The notes beneath the pieces are model-generated. The model saw only the letters and a program-made list of their open reading frames with translations, was not told the DNA's origin and searched no databases. Shown here one piece after another: positions 8,458-17,798 of a DNA stretch of 64,000 bases. Location: assembly GCF_020966635.1 (NCBI RefSeq), contig NZ_JAJKFQ010000011.1, forward strand, positions 1,488,001 through 1,552,000, read 5' to 3'. Position 1 is the first letter of the stretch; each line of letters begins with the position of its first letter. Source of the DNA: Stieleria sp. JC731 (GTDB lineage Bacteria > Planctomycetota > Planctomycetia > Pirellulales > Pirellulaceae). The position numbers and the translations under genes are program-made.

Positions 8458-10593
8458 TCACTGCTTCATTGGTAGGTCGCTTAGCGGAGTCGCGATAAGT
8501 CCACGCTTTCCGTAGACCGACGATCCAAACCCATTCTTGTAGCGAGGGTGCAGGATCTTTCCCGGAAACTCGACTCGTTGAAAGAACTCAGGGTCTGGCT
8601 TTTCCGTCTCGCGAATCTTGTTCTGAATCGACTCGTTTGGCTTCACCCACATAAACGACGGTGCTCCACCGCTGGAGGACCCTGAGGACCACAGATAGGT
8701 ATCGCCTTCCATGATTTTGACGTTGGAAAAGTAGGGCGCCACGGTGACGGTCTGCGATGCCCCACGGCCAATTTGTTCGTAAGTCACCGTTTGTTGTTTG
8801 GATCGCCCCATTTCGGCTTTGATCACAATAGATGCCGATGATTGCACATTCCATCCCGCAGCACGCGCGGCGGCTTCCAAGCCTGCTCGGGCAAGTGAAT
8901 TGTGAGCACCGCAGTTGGTTTCGATCGCTACGGTGGAACCCGGACCGAGCGTCCAAAGACGATCGCGATCAACGTTTGCGACTGTCGCGAGGACGCTGTC
9001 ACCCGGCAATTCTACCGCACCGATCACAAAAGCTTCGAAGTTTCGATCACGTAACTGCACGCCGTAGCAAAAGCGGCCCGCGGCTATCTTAGTGATATCG
9101 CGGAATCCGGTACGGCTAACGACTTCGGCAAACGCAGGCTTGTAGCTCCAAATCGGTAGCTCACGTTCTAAATCGAACAGGGTTTCACCGTCGACAAGCA
9201 ACGTTTTTTCATCTACCCATGCAAGCTTTTGGCCGAAAGGAGAACCGACGGAGCTGGCGTTGTAGCGATCTGGTTCTTGCTGCGATCCAAGGTGCCAAAC
9301 TGCAAGCTGGTTGTTGGTGAGCACCGCAAGTTTTTCACCGGCGGCATCGAAAGCGACTGCCGAGGTACGTCCGCCTTCGATTGGCAGCGATGCCAATGTC
9401 GCACCATCCGCAGCTGAAAGTAGGCGGATCCCCTTATCTTCGGGCAGGGCAAGGTAACGCTTACCTGGACTGATCACCGGCGGCGCGTCAAAGAATGATT
9501 CCTGTTTGACTTGATAGACCGCCGATCGATTTTCGATATCCCAGACGACATACTGGGAATCGCCCCAACGGTGAATGACGAGGTTTGGACCGACAAACTC
9601 GGCGAAGGGATTGCCCATGTTATGCCCTGTTTGGCTGATCCAGCGAACGATGGGTTTCGCTTTGTCAGTTTTCGGGCTGGCTGACCAGACGCAGAGTGTG
9701 GTTTCGCGATTGTCGGTTGATCCGACCGTAAGGACTTTTTGAGATGCCGGATCAACGGCAAGTAAGACTTCACCGTGTGGAATCGATTGAATCTTGTGGA
9801 CTTTTCCATCCGCAATCGTCGCCCAAACCAGCCGGCCTGGAAATTTTTCCTTGGCATGTCCGCTACCCGATCCGGTAGCCGCTGCCATCCAGCCTGCCGA
9901 AGATCCGATGGGGTAGACCGATAAAAGGTTGTCCCAAAAATCTAATTTTGGAAAAACCGCACCTCCTGATGGGATCGTCATCTGAACGCGGGGAGGGTCA
10001 GCGGAGACCGACGATAGGTCGGTTGCCGATTGCCATCCGGCCGCGATCGCCAGACTGCCCGTTTGGAAAATATCGACCGGTGGCGGCGGGATGATCTTTA
10101 GCGGAGCGTTTCCAATGATCCGCTCCAGTCGACGTTGGTCGGCATCGGCTAGCTTCGAAATCGGCAGCGTGATTTCGGTATCGGTATCCAGTCGGTACAG
10201 AGTCACCGTCTGAGCATCACGATCACTGTCAACCACGGCGGCCTTGATCGAGAACTGTCCCGACTGGTCTTTCCAGTTGTAGACCGGCGAAATCACATTC
10301 GCTTGCCAAGGGTAACGCGTTTCATGAATCGGAAACGTGCGTCGCTTTGAACTGGATGCGAATTCAAAGTCAGCCATGACTTGATTTCGATTGACATCCA
10401 CCACCGTTGCCGGCAGCCAGGAGCCCAGAAAGAGGACTTCGATTTCTTCGCCCTCAGAAGGTTTCAAGCTGATGCCCGAAGGGATGCCACCCGATTCTTG
10501 CGCGTCCGCGTGATAATGCAAAGGCACGCTGGCGAAAAGGATCGTCGCGCCACTCAACAAGATCTTGGCGCAGGTTGTGCGAAAAGCTGCCAT
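8458..10593 (-). CDS. Secreted SHD1-domain protein with beta-propeller-like region
   Basis: 711 residues from ATG 10593, chosen because a signal peptide begins there (MAAFRTTCAKILLSGATILF, cleavage near HADAQ). Residues about 40-160 look like the SLA1-homology domain 1 (SHD1) common in planctomycete exported proteins, with a first tract ending in the ETRYPW region and a second ending in LPISKLADADQRRLE. The middle 400 residues contain short repeated strands with motifs such as WVDEKTLLVDGETL and VLTNNQLAVWHLG, suggesting a WD40/propeller-like fold. The C-terminus is unassigned. No enzymatic motif is visible. It is divergent from the helicase gene across 100 nt. Function unknown, probably periplasmic or envelope-associated. 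Confidence 0.75.
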   Translation of the reverse strand: MAAFRTTCAKILLSGATILFASVPLHYHADAQESGGIPSGISLKPSEGEEIEVLFLGSWLPATVVDVNRNQVMADFEFASSSKRRTFPIHETRYPWQANVISPVYNWKDQSGQFSIKAAVVDSDRDAQTVTLYRLDTDTEITLPISKLADADQRRLERIIGNAPLKIIPPPPVDIFQTGSLAIAAGWQSATDLSSVSADPPRVQMTIPSGGAVFPKLDFWDNLLSVYPIGSSAGWMAAATGSGSGHAKEKFPGRLVWATIADGKVHKIQSIPHGEVLLAVDPASQKVLTVGSTDNRETTLCVWSASPKTDKAKPIVRWISQTGHNMGNPFAEFVGPNLVIHRWGDSQYVVWDIENRSAVYQVKQESFFDAPPVISPGKRYLALPEDKGIRLLSAADGATLASLPIEGGRTSAVAFDAAGEKLAVLTNNQLAVWHLGSQQEPDRYNASSVGSPFGQKLAWVDEKTLLVDGETLFDLERELPIWSYKPAFAEVVSRTGFRDITKIAAGRFCYGVQLRDRNFEAFVIGAVELPGDSVLATVANVDRDRLWTLGPGSTVAIETNCGAHNSLARAGLEAAARAAGWNVQSSASIVIKAEMGRSKQQTVTYEQIGRGASQTVTVAPYFSNVKIMEGDTYLWSSGSSSGGAPSFMWVKPNESIQNKIRETEKPDPEFFQRVEFPGKILHPRYKNGFGSSVYGKRGLIATPLSDLPMKQ

Positions 10594-10693
10594 GATTGTG
10601 ATTCGAAAGAATAGGAAAAGATCGAATGAAGCAGGCCGACAATTGTACTCGATCCACCATCCCAATATGGAACGAACTTGATACAACAAGGGC

Positions 10694-13243
10694 ATGAATA
10701 ATCCAAGCCAATCCGGCCAACCGCGACTGTCTGCTCAGCCCGAAATCGATCGTGATACGCTCGCGTCCGAATATTTTTCGTTGCTTCCCTACGAGCCCTA
10801 TCCCGTTCAAGAGGAAGCGATGCTGGCCTATTTTGCCGGCGACCCGGGCCTTGGCGATCAAGGAGTCTTGATTTGTGCCCCTACCGGTACCGGCAAAACC
10901 ATGATTGCCGAAGCGGCGGTGTATGAAGCGCTGCGGACGGGCAAGCGGATGTACTACACGACGCCGCTGATCGCATTGACCGATCAGAAAATGGACGAGT
11001 TGCAGGCCAGCGCGGTCCGATGGGGATTTCCCGCCGACAGCGTTGGCTTGGTCACAGGAAATCGCCGCGTCAACGGTGACGCTCCTGTTTTGGTGGTCGT
11101 CGCGGAAATCCTGTTGAATCGGTTGCTTAATCCCGAAGTGTTCGATTTTGGCGAGGTCACTTCGGTTGTCATGGACGAATTTCACTCCTTCAACGATCCG
11201 GAGCGTGGGATCGTCTGGGAGTTGACGTTGGCACTATTGCCAGCTCACGTTCGAACGATGCTGCTGAGCGCGACGGTTGGGAACGCGTATGAGTTTACAT
11301 CCTGGCTTTCGCGTGCACATAATCGCCGATTGCAACTGGTGACCGGCGACGAACGCAAAGTACCGCTTCAATACGAATGGGTTGAAGACGAGATTCTGAA
11401 CGACTTCGCCGAACGGATCGCTCGCGGTGATGACGTCGAACGTCGGACCCCGTCGTTGGTGTTTTGCTTCAGCCGTTCGCAGTGCTGGACCGTCGCGGAG
11501 ATGTTAAAAGGCAAAAGCCTGATCGATAAAAGTCGACAAAGTGAACTTGCCGACTATCTAAATTCCGCGGATCTATCGACAGGTGCGGGACCAAAGTTAA
11601 AGCAGATCTTGATGCGCGGCGTCGGGGTTCACCATGCCGGGGTGATGCCACGCTATCGCCGTATGGTCGAAGAGTTATTCGAACGAAAGTTGTTGGCGAT
11701 GTGCGTCTGTACCGAAACGTTAGCCGCTGGGATCAATTTGCCAGCCCGCAGCGTCGTGCTGCCTAGCCTGATGAAAGGTCCCAAAGACAAAAAACGGTTG
11801 GTCGACACCGCATCGGCGCAGCAGATCTTTGGCCGAGCCGGTCGCCCACAATATGACGATCGAGGCTATGTCTATGCGTTGGCTCATGAAGACGATGTCA
11901 AGCTTCACAAATGGCGTGAAAAGTTCGACTCGATTCCCGAAGACACCAAAGATCCCGGGTTGCTGAAGGCCAAGAAGCAGCTGAAAAAGAAAATGCCCAA
12001 ACGGCGTGCCGGGGAAACTTATTGGACTGAGCAACAGTTTGTCTCGTTGCAACAAGCTAAATCAGCGGATCTAGTCAGTCGAGGGCATCTGCCATGGCGA
12101 TTACTCGCGTACATGCTGGGCAAATCGCCTTCGATACAACCGCTGCGTGACTTGGTCGGTCGACGGCTGATGACGCCGAAGAAGACCGAAGAGGCTCAGC
12201 GCGGGCTCAATCAAATGCTCGTCACGCTTTGGCAAGCCGGATACGTCGTTCCGTCTCCGCTACCTGAAGTCAAAGGTGAATCGAATACGAAGCCTGGCGT
12301 CTCAAAAAAAACGCAGGCGGATTCCAAAAAGCAAGACGAGCTGCAGCCCGAGCCCACGGGCGGTTTGTTTGGTGACTTGCTAGACCAGATGCGTAGCGAT
12401 GAACCGGCTGCGGAGTCTCCTGCTTCGGAAAACGCGGAACAGGTCGAAACCGACGAATCCGATGGTTCGAAAGAACAGGTGAGTGTTAAATCGTACGATC
12501 TGGAAAACTATCAACCAGTCGAAGCCAAGCCGACTGAGAAACTGGATCGATTGGTTCATCTGAGAAGTATCAATCCGATTTACGGCGTTTACATGGCGGA
12601 TTTGATTGCCAGTGCGGATGACAATGAACGGATTGCAACCTTGGAAAGCGTTCTGGAGGTTCCCGGCACGGTTGCACGATACACACGGATGCCAAAACTT
12701 GAAGACATGCCGCCGGGCAAATTGGCAACCGAATACTTGGATGCCGAATTGCTAACGCGTGGTATCGCGACAGCAGAAGAGCTTGGTGCCAGTTCCGGCG
12801 AGGATGACGAAGAAATCCGCGATCGTGGCTTTGGCCGTGTGATGTTTGACGAACCCAAAGTCTGGCCATTAACGATTGGCGAGAAAGTTCATCGCTTGTT
12901 TCAAAATGACTTTCCGCGAATCGACAACGTTCGGATTCGTCCAGTTTGGATTGTCGGTGAATTGTTGAACTATGACTTGGATTTCAACAAATACATCACC
13001 ACGAAGAAATTGCAAAAGGAAGAGGGCATCCTGCTGCGACACTGCTTGCGGATGATTCTGTTTCTAGACGAGATGGCAAATGTGCCGCCCGAATCGACAA
13101 CGGTCGAGACCTGGGAAGACTGGATGGATGACTTGGCAGACAAGCTGACGATCGCATGTCAAAAAGCCGACCCACAGACGACGAATGAAATCCTGGCCGA
13201 GGACAACGGCGACGATGACTTGGTCGCCAGTGGACGCCGATGA
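10694..13243 (+). CDS. Ski2-like DExH-box helicase
   Basis: 849 residues. Superfamily 2 motifs appear in order: Walker A APTGTGKT (62-69), Ia TTPLIALTDQK, DExH box DEFH in VVMDEFHSFND, motif III SATVGN, GVGVHHAGVMPRYRRMVEE, and motif VI region QIFGRAGRPQYD. This matches the Ski2/Brr2/archaeal Hel308 group, which unwinds RNA or DNA using ATP. Between about residues 515 and 600 is a Lys/Gln/Glu-rich linker, probably disordered, followed by a conserved-looking C-terminal region that I cannot assign. ATG start. A REP-flanked transposase remnant begins six bases after the stop codon. Expected to be cytoplasmic; the nucleic acid substrate is not predictable. Confidence 0.9.
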   Translation: MNNPSQSGQPRLSAQPEIDRDTLASEYFSLLPYEPYPVQEEAMLAYFAGDPGLGDQGVLICAPTGTGKTMIAEAAVYEALRTGKRMYYTTPLIALTDQKMDELQASAVRWGFPADSVGLVTGNRRVNGDAPVLVVVAEILLNRLLNPEVFDFGEVTSVVMDEFHSFNDPERGIVWELTLALLPAHVRTMLLSATVGNAYEFTSWLSRAHNRRLQLVTGDERKVPLQYEWVEDEILNDFAERIARGDDVERRTPSLVFCFSRSQCWTVAEMLKGKSLIDKSRQSELADYLNSADLSTGAGPKLKQILMRGVGVHHAGVMPRYRRMVEELFERKLLAMCVCTETLAAGINLPARSVVLPSLMKGPKDKKRLVDTASAQQIFGRAGRPQYDDRGYVYALAHEDDVKLHKWREKFDSIPEDTKDPGLLKAKKQLKKKMPKRRAGETYWTEQQFVSLQQAKSADLVSRGHLPWRLLAYMLGKSPSIQPLRDLVGRRLMTPKKTEEAQRGLNQMLVTLWQAGYVVPSPLPEVKGESNTKPGVSKKTQADSKKQDELQPEPTGGLFGDLLDQMRSDEPAAESPASENAEQVETDESDGSKEQVSVKSYDLENYQPVEAKPTEKLDRLVHLRSINPIYGVYMADLIASADDNERIATLESVLEVPGTVARYTRMPKLEDMPPGKLATEYLDAELLTRGIATAEELGASSGEDDEEIRDRGFGRVMFDEPKVWPLTIGEKVHRLFQNDFPRIDNVRIRPVWIVGELLNYDLDFNKYITTKKLQKEEGILLRHCLRMILFLDEMANVPPESTTVETWEDWMDDLADKLTIACQKADPQTTNEILAEDNGDDDLVASGRR

Positions 13244-13248
13244 ATCGC

Positions 13249-14042
13249 AAAGGGGTCAGGCCTCTTTCTTTGCGTCCTGGGGTGGCTTGCGGATTCTAGG
13301 TCGGCTCCTGGGACGCATCGTCGACTCTAGGTTCATCCGTCGTGCGATCGATTCGCCCCAGCCTTAGTCACCCATCGGGGCACCTCGCTGAGCACACCGG
13401 CGCACCGCTTCTTATTCCTTTTCCGACAAAGCCTGATTCACTCGGGCAACCCATTTCGACGGTCGTGCAAGCGGCCAAGGTGATAGCCGTTTGGGCTCCG
13501 AGTCCTATTTGTTGTGCCATCTCCAAAGCGATCCCCAACGCCATAGCTCGGCACCGTCGACCAGGCCCGCTCGTAGCGCATTGCGTTCGACGCAGCGGCA
13601 CACTACGTGAAAGTGAACATCATCCTGAATCGGAAAACTCTTGTAGCGTTGTTGGTAAACGTGGCCCGTTCCACCGGTGTGGTAGTGCGAGTGGTACCGC
13701 ATCGTATGCGTACCGCCGACCCAGCCCATGAAGCGGCTCATCTCACCGTCGAACAACGGTCGGATCACCAAGTGATAGTGATTGGGCATCAGTTGATAGG
13801 CAAACAATTCAACTTGATGGATCTCCAGGGCCTCGCCGAGGATCCGCTCAAACGCAGCGTAGTCTTCATCCTTGTGGAAGATCTCGGCTCGGAGATTGCC
13901 ACGGTTGAGAACATGGTAGAGACCACCAGCTTCATCGGCACGGGGAGCTCGAGGCATTGTCCGGGACCCTACGAAATCGCGTCAGCATCAAAAACGCAGA
14001 CTGGCACAGCCGTTTTGACCACAAAAGAGGCCTGACCCCTTT
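13249..14042. mobile_element. RAYT element bounded by inverted REP-like ends
   Basis: The left end AAAGGGGTCAGGCCTCTTT (13249-13267) and the right end (14024-14042) are exact reverse complements, 19 bp each, around a central AGGCCT. Between them lies one transposase-like gene on the minus strand. The left end starts six bases after the helicase stop, so the element inserted just outside that gene. The organisation is that of a REP-associated tyrosine transposase unit rather than a classical insertion sequence. No target duplication is obvious. Confidence 0.8.
13256..13957 (-). pseudogene. REP-associated tyrosine transposase (RAYT), inactivated
   Basis: The frame spans 234 codons, the full length of the family, but carries three in-frame stops: TAG at 13505-13507, TAA at 13412-13414 and TAA at 13364-13366. 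The intact 150-residue N-terminal part is a Y1/HUH domain with the metal-binding HYH (H60, H62) in MPNHYHLVI. In the usual CRYVERN motif the nucleophilic Tyr is replaced by Cys122 (CRCVERN). After the first stop the frame still reads recognisable family tail: WVARVNQALSEKE, then AVRRCAQRGAPMGD, then ARRMNLESTMRPRSRPR. Loss of the nucleophile plus three nonsense codons indicates a dead gene. The family normally processes single-stranded REP hairpins. Confidence 0.85.
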
Positions 14043-14073
14043 TGTGCGCAGTTTCCATCATCCGGTGCGTTAA

Positions 14074-14547
14074 TCAGTCAGACTTCAATGGCAAGAAATC
14101 GCTCCAAAGTTCATCTGCTAAAGTCAACGGCATCGGTTTATTCTTTGTGAAATACTGCTTGATTGCTGCATTTCGAATTGTGCATTGCCTGACGATTTTT
14201 CTTTCGTCGATGAGTAGCAGTACCAGGTGCGTTGGATCTTGAGGCCATTCCAAGCGTTCACCAGCTATGCAAACTCCACTGCTTGAAACCTCTGGTCGGT
14301 CACGCGAGATATCGTAAGGCTGATTACCACCTGATCGGCTAAGGTACGCGAAGCAGGCTTGTCCATCTCCTTCCTTTAGCCCGATTGAGCCTCCACTTGA
14401 AACAGCATTCTTGCGAGCGACTGACCAATGGTCGTGCCAGAAGCTCTTTGGATTCCAGTTCATTCTTGATGCGACAAGCAGAAGCATCGCGCATATTCCA
14501 ACACAAAGAAACAATGACAGTAACGAAAAACGATAGGTCTTTCCCAT
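14074..14547 (-). CDS. Small membrane-anchored hypothetical protein
   Basis: 157 residues, not recognised. The N-terminus MGKTYRFSLLSLFLCVGICA is a basic stretch followed by a hydrophobic helix (about residues 8-25), a pattern frequent in small planctomycete membrane-anchored proteins. The remainder is soluble and polar, with LEWPQDPTHLVLLLIDERK as its most ordered-looking stretch. No catalytic motif is visible. It lies just outside the right end of the RAYT element. Coding status rests on length and the membrane helix only. Confidence 0.5.
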   Translation of the reverse strand: MGKTYRFSLLSLFLCVGICAMLLLVASRMNWNPKSFWHDHWSVARKNAVSSGGSIGLKEGDGQACFAYLSRSGGNQPYDISRDRPEVSSSGVCIAGERLEWPQDPTHLVLLLIDERKIVRQCTIRNAAIKQYFTKNKPMPLTLADELWSDFLPLKSD

Positions 14548-14800
14548 TGTTCACTCAGCTCCACTAGATTCCGCATACTATAGGTCTATTCAAGGGGATC
14601 ATCGTAATCAGGGTAGTTCGGTGCCCCCTTTACGGACTTGATCTTTACTAGCTCTGATTCGAACTCGATTTTGTCGGATGAGTTTACAACTCCAATTGAA
14701 TGGCCCCCAAAAACCAGGCCACCTCACAGATCCAGTAGTGGACCGCAGAGTCGCCCCCCTTGAAAACCACCCATTCAACCGCACCTTTGCTATGCTCCAG

Positions 14801-15460
14801 GCTGCTACTCACTCAACCGAGGCTAGCGCCTTTTCGGCTCAGAAATCAATCCAAACTGAGCCGCATCGCGCTAGCGACGGTTAATAAAGCATCAACGGAA
14901 ACACCGACAGGTTGCTACTCACTCAACCGAGGCTAGCGCCTTTTTGGTTCAGTAACCAATCCAAATTGAGCCGCATCGCGTTAGCGACGGTTGCAAAAGC
15001 ATCAACGGGAACACCGACAGGCTGCTACTCGCTCAACCGAGGCTAGCGCCTTTTCGGCTCAGTAACCAATTCAAACTGAGCCGCATCGCGTTAGCGACGG
15101 TTGAAAAAGTATCAACGGGAACACCGACAGGTTGCTACTCACTCAACCGAGGCTAGCGCCTTTTCGGCTCAGTAACCAATTCAAACTGAGCCGCATCGCG
15201 CTAGCGACGGTTGAAAAAGTATCAACGGGAACACCGACAGGTTGCTACTCACTCAACCGAGGCTAGCGCCTTTTCGGCTCAGTAACCAATCCAAACTGAG
15301 CCGCATTGTATTGGCGACGGTTAATAAAGCATCAACCGGAACACCGACAGGCTGCTACTCGCACAACCGAGGCTAGCGCCTTTTCGGCTCAGAAATCAAT
15401 CCAAACTGAGCCGCATCGCGTTAGCGACGGTTGAAAAAGCATCAACGGGAAGAGGCATAA
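14801..15460. repeat. Tandem array of six 110-bp units with internal hairpin
   Basis: Units start at 14801, 14911, 15021, 15131, 15241 and 15351, exactly 110 bp apart; the last loses identity at about 15452. Each unit holds an outer inverted repeat, left CAACCGAGGCTAGCGC and right GCGCTAGCGACGGTTG (14 of 16 pair), enclosing an inner perfect stem GGCTCAG...CTGAGCC. No unit encodes a long frame. The rest of the 14548-15567 gap shows no gene. There are no unique spacers, so it is not CRISPR. Confidence 0.9.
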
Positions 15461-15495
15461 AAGTGTTACTTCGCGGTGCGGCAGTGCCATTCGTA

Positions 15496-15507
15496 CCTGA
15501 CACCTTT
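15496..15507. repeat. Solitary REP-like motif
   Basis: CCTGACACCTTT here differs by one base from CCTGACCCCTTT in the right end of the RAYT element (14031-14042). It lies about 45 bp beyond the tandem array. It could be a solo REP half-site; resemblance over 12 bases is suggestive, not proof. Confidence 0.4.
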
Positions 15508-15567
15508 GCTATGTACGTACACGTCACGTCAATCGAATCGATTAACGTGACGACGGTTCGGAAGTCG

Positions 15568-16926
15568 CTATGACGCTTCGGACGGATGCACGTAGGGCTT
15601 TCGATAGGGACGCTTTAGCTTTTCTGTCGCTTCGTCATCACCCACGACGGTGTGGGTTTCCGGATCAAATTCCAGGGTGCGGCCTTGCAAGCTCTGCGAA
15701 ACGTTTGCCAGGATGCAAGAGGCACTCGAAATGTGACCCTGTTCAATATCCGCGACGGGCTTTGATCGATTGTCGATCGCTTGCAAAAAGTCTTTCATGT
15801 GTCCACGAATTGCCGAGGCAACATGAAGTTCAAGACTCCAATCACGTTGATCGGTTTTGTCGGTTGGGAATTTGTCCAACTCGATCACCGTCTTCCCGGT
15901 TAGCTTTTCCCCGCGACCATGTGGTGTGTATTCATATTTATTGACATCCAATTTCAAGGTGCCTTTGTCGCCGTAGATGATTCCCGCCCACGGCCACTCC
16001 GGATCCGGGGCGTGACCCCAGCTGCGGTGAATCCAGTTGACGTCCATCTCGTCAAATTCATAGCGGGCCGTTTGCGTGTCGGTAATGTTTGCTTTGGATT
16101 CCTTATCGACATAGATGCCGCCGTTGCTGCTGATCCGTTTTGGCCAGCCTAGTCCCAGTTGCCATCGGACCATGTCCAGCATGTGAACGCACATGTCGCC
16201 AACAATCCCGTTGCCGTACTCCATGAACGCTCGCCAACCGCGAGGGTGCACCAGTTCGTTGTAGGGACGCATCGGTGCGGGGCCGGTCCAAGCTTCGTAA
16301 TCCAAGTTTGCTGGCGGCGCGGTGTCTGGCGGATTCTGGCGGGCTCGCATGTGGTAATAGCAGCAGATGTCGGCATAAGAAACGTTGCCTAGCAGTCCCG
16401 CGTCGACAACCTTTTGTTTCGCTTCAAGCAAGTGTGGTGTGCTGCGACGCTGGGTACCAACTTGAACCACGCGGCCGGTTTTACGTGCCGCATCAAGCAT
16501 GGCTTTGCTTTCCAGGACATCACACCCCGTTGGTTTCTGGACCCAGACGTCAGCACCGGCGTTAACTGCCGCAATCATCGGTAACGCGTGCCAGTGGTCG
16601 GGCGTATCGACAAGAACAATGTCGAGGTCCTTTTCTGCCAGCATGTCCGTGTACGAAGCATACGTCCGTGGTCGCTTTTTAGACTTTTGACGACTGGCGA
16701 TAAGGTCTGCACATTCATCGAGAAGTTTCGAATCGACATCGCAAAGCGAAACAACCTCCACCGGTTCCACATTCAAAAGCTGTAGAAGGTCACATTTGCC
16801 GTACCAACCACAGCCAATCAAACCGACTCGCCGTGGTTGACTGCGTTCGGCCGCATAGGCTTGGTTGGCGATCGATGCCGCGGTCGCAGCCATCGCGGTT
16901 CCGGCTAAAAACTTTCGACGGTCCAT
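15568..16926 (-). CDS. Secreted Gfo/Idh/MocA-family oxidoreductase
   Basis: 452 residues. The N-terminus MDRRKFLAGTAMAATAAS is a Tat-like signal with RR followed by FLAG, and an Ala-rich cleavage region. A Rossmann domain begins with VGLIGCGWYGKCD (about 34-46). The family's catalytic-region motif appears as VDTPDHWHALPMIAAVNAG and VWVQKPTGCDV, the latter corresponding to the usual EKP, here with Gln-Lys. The C-terminal domain includes NGGIYVDKES and WEW-type aromatic segments. Members oxidise or reduce sugars and inositols with NAD(P); Tat-exported ones carry tightly bound cofactor. Substrate unknown. The next minus-strand gene upstream ends 101 nt away. Confidence 0.88.
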   Translation of the reverse strand: MDRRKFLAGTAMAATAASIANQAYAAERSQPRRVGLIGCGWYGKCDLLQLLNVEPVEVVSLCDVDSKLLDECADLIASRQKSKKRPRTYASYTDMLAEKDLDIVLVDTPDHWHALPMIAAVNAGADVWVQKPTGCDVLESKAMLDAARKTGRVVQVGTQRRSTPHLLEAKQKVVDAGLLGNVSYADICCYYHMRARQNPPDTAPPANLDYEAWTGPAPMRPYNELVHPRGWRAFMEYGNGIVGDMCVHMLDMVRWQLGLGWPKRISSNGGIYVDKESKANITDTQTARYEFDEMDVNWIHRSWGHAPDPEWPWAGIIYGDKGTLKLDVNKYEYTPHGRGEKLTGKTVIELDKFPTDKTDQRDWSLELHVASAIRGHMKDFLQAIDNRSKPVADIEQGHISSASCILANVSQSLQGRTLEFDPETHTVVGDDEATEKLKRPYRKPYVHPSEAS

Positions 16927-17027
16927 GATGAAAACCTATTGGTTAAATGAAGTGACGAGTGGATGGGGAATTGTGATGAGTCAACCTAATCTCGACAGGT
17001 CGTTAACGCTGCCGGTCCAACGTCGGA

Positions 17028-17639
17028 CTACTGATCAAAAGCGATATCCATGACGACGCCACGTGGTCCGGCATTCAAAATTTGGCTGGGGCCGATCTCC
17101 GCACGCTTTTCCCAATCATCGTGGATATGTCCACAGACGACCAATTTCGGCTGTTTGGATTCGACACAGTCGCGGATCGATTGGCTTCCACGAACACGTT
17201 CGGTGCTGTCGGCATCAACGGTATTGATCGGTGGCGAGTGAACAACGAGCACTCCAGACTGAGGACAATCGGCAAGCAGTTCGCTTGCTTTTTCCTCATC
17301 GAAGTCATACGACCATGATCCAAACGGGGTGACCGGTATGCCGCCTCCCACACCCCAAAATGGGACGCCCAAACATTCGCACCCGGTGCCGTGCAGCACC
17401 GTTGCCGATGACCAAATTGCCGCCGCATCACGCAGTTCTTTGTAAGTTTCACCGTTGCCGGGAACCAACACGGAAGGCTTTTCGATATCCTTCAAAATCG
17501 AAAGCGTATCGGTCAAGCCGGCGTGTCGGTTTGCAAAGTCGCCTGCCCCGATGACGATGTCGACTTCTTCGGAAAGTTCAACCAAGTGTTTGGCGGCGTC
17601 GGTATTGCGATGCAAATCACTAAAACAAAGAAACTTCAT
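17028..17639 (-). CDS. Calcineurin-like metallophosphoesterase
   Basis: 203 residues with the metallophosphoesterase metal ligands in order: SDLHRN (D and H of motif I), GAGDF (motif II), VPGNGE (motif III), VVHSPP (motif IV) and CGHIHDDW (motif V). Motif III normally reads GNHD/E; here the catalytic His is Gly, a variant found in some divergent members. The length suits the small YfcE-like single-domain enzymes. Substrate, likely a phosphodiester or phosphomonoester, is not predictable. ATG start at 17639. It lies between a Gfo/Idh/MocA gene and a PQQ-propeller gene on the same strand, with gaps of 101 and 159 nt. Confidence 0.85.
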   Translation of the reverse strand: MKFLCFSDLHRNTDAAKHLVELSEEVDIVIGAGDFANRHAGLTDTLSILKDIEKPSVLVPGNGETYKELRDAAAIWSSATVLHGTGCECLGVPFWGVGGGIPVTPFGSWSYDFDEEKASELLADCPQSGVLVVHSPPINTVDADSTERVRGSQSIRDCVESKQPKLVVCGHIHDDWEKRAEIGPSQILNAGPRGVVMDIAFDQ

Positions 17640-17798
17640 AGGTACACAATCTCTCTCAGCGAAACCGTCTTGCGCCGTTCAGATTCTTTCGGCGGGGCGG
17701 TGATGTTGCGGGACAGTGATGTTTCGGGTCACTGGTGATGTGGAGCAGTGATGATATCGAAACCATGCATTTGTAGGTTTGTGGCTTATCAGATCGTT

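Noticed and set aside
14801-15460. CRISPR array
   Set aside because: The units are 110 bp and repeat in full; there are no short repeats with unique spacers and no cas genes nearby.
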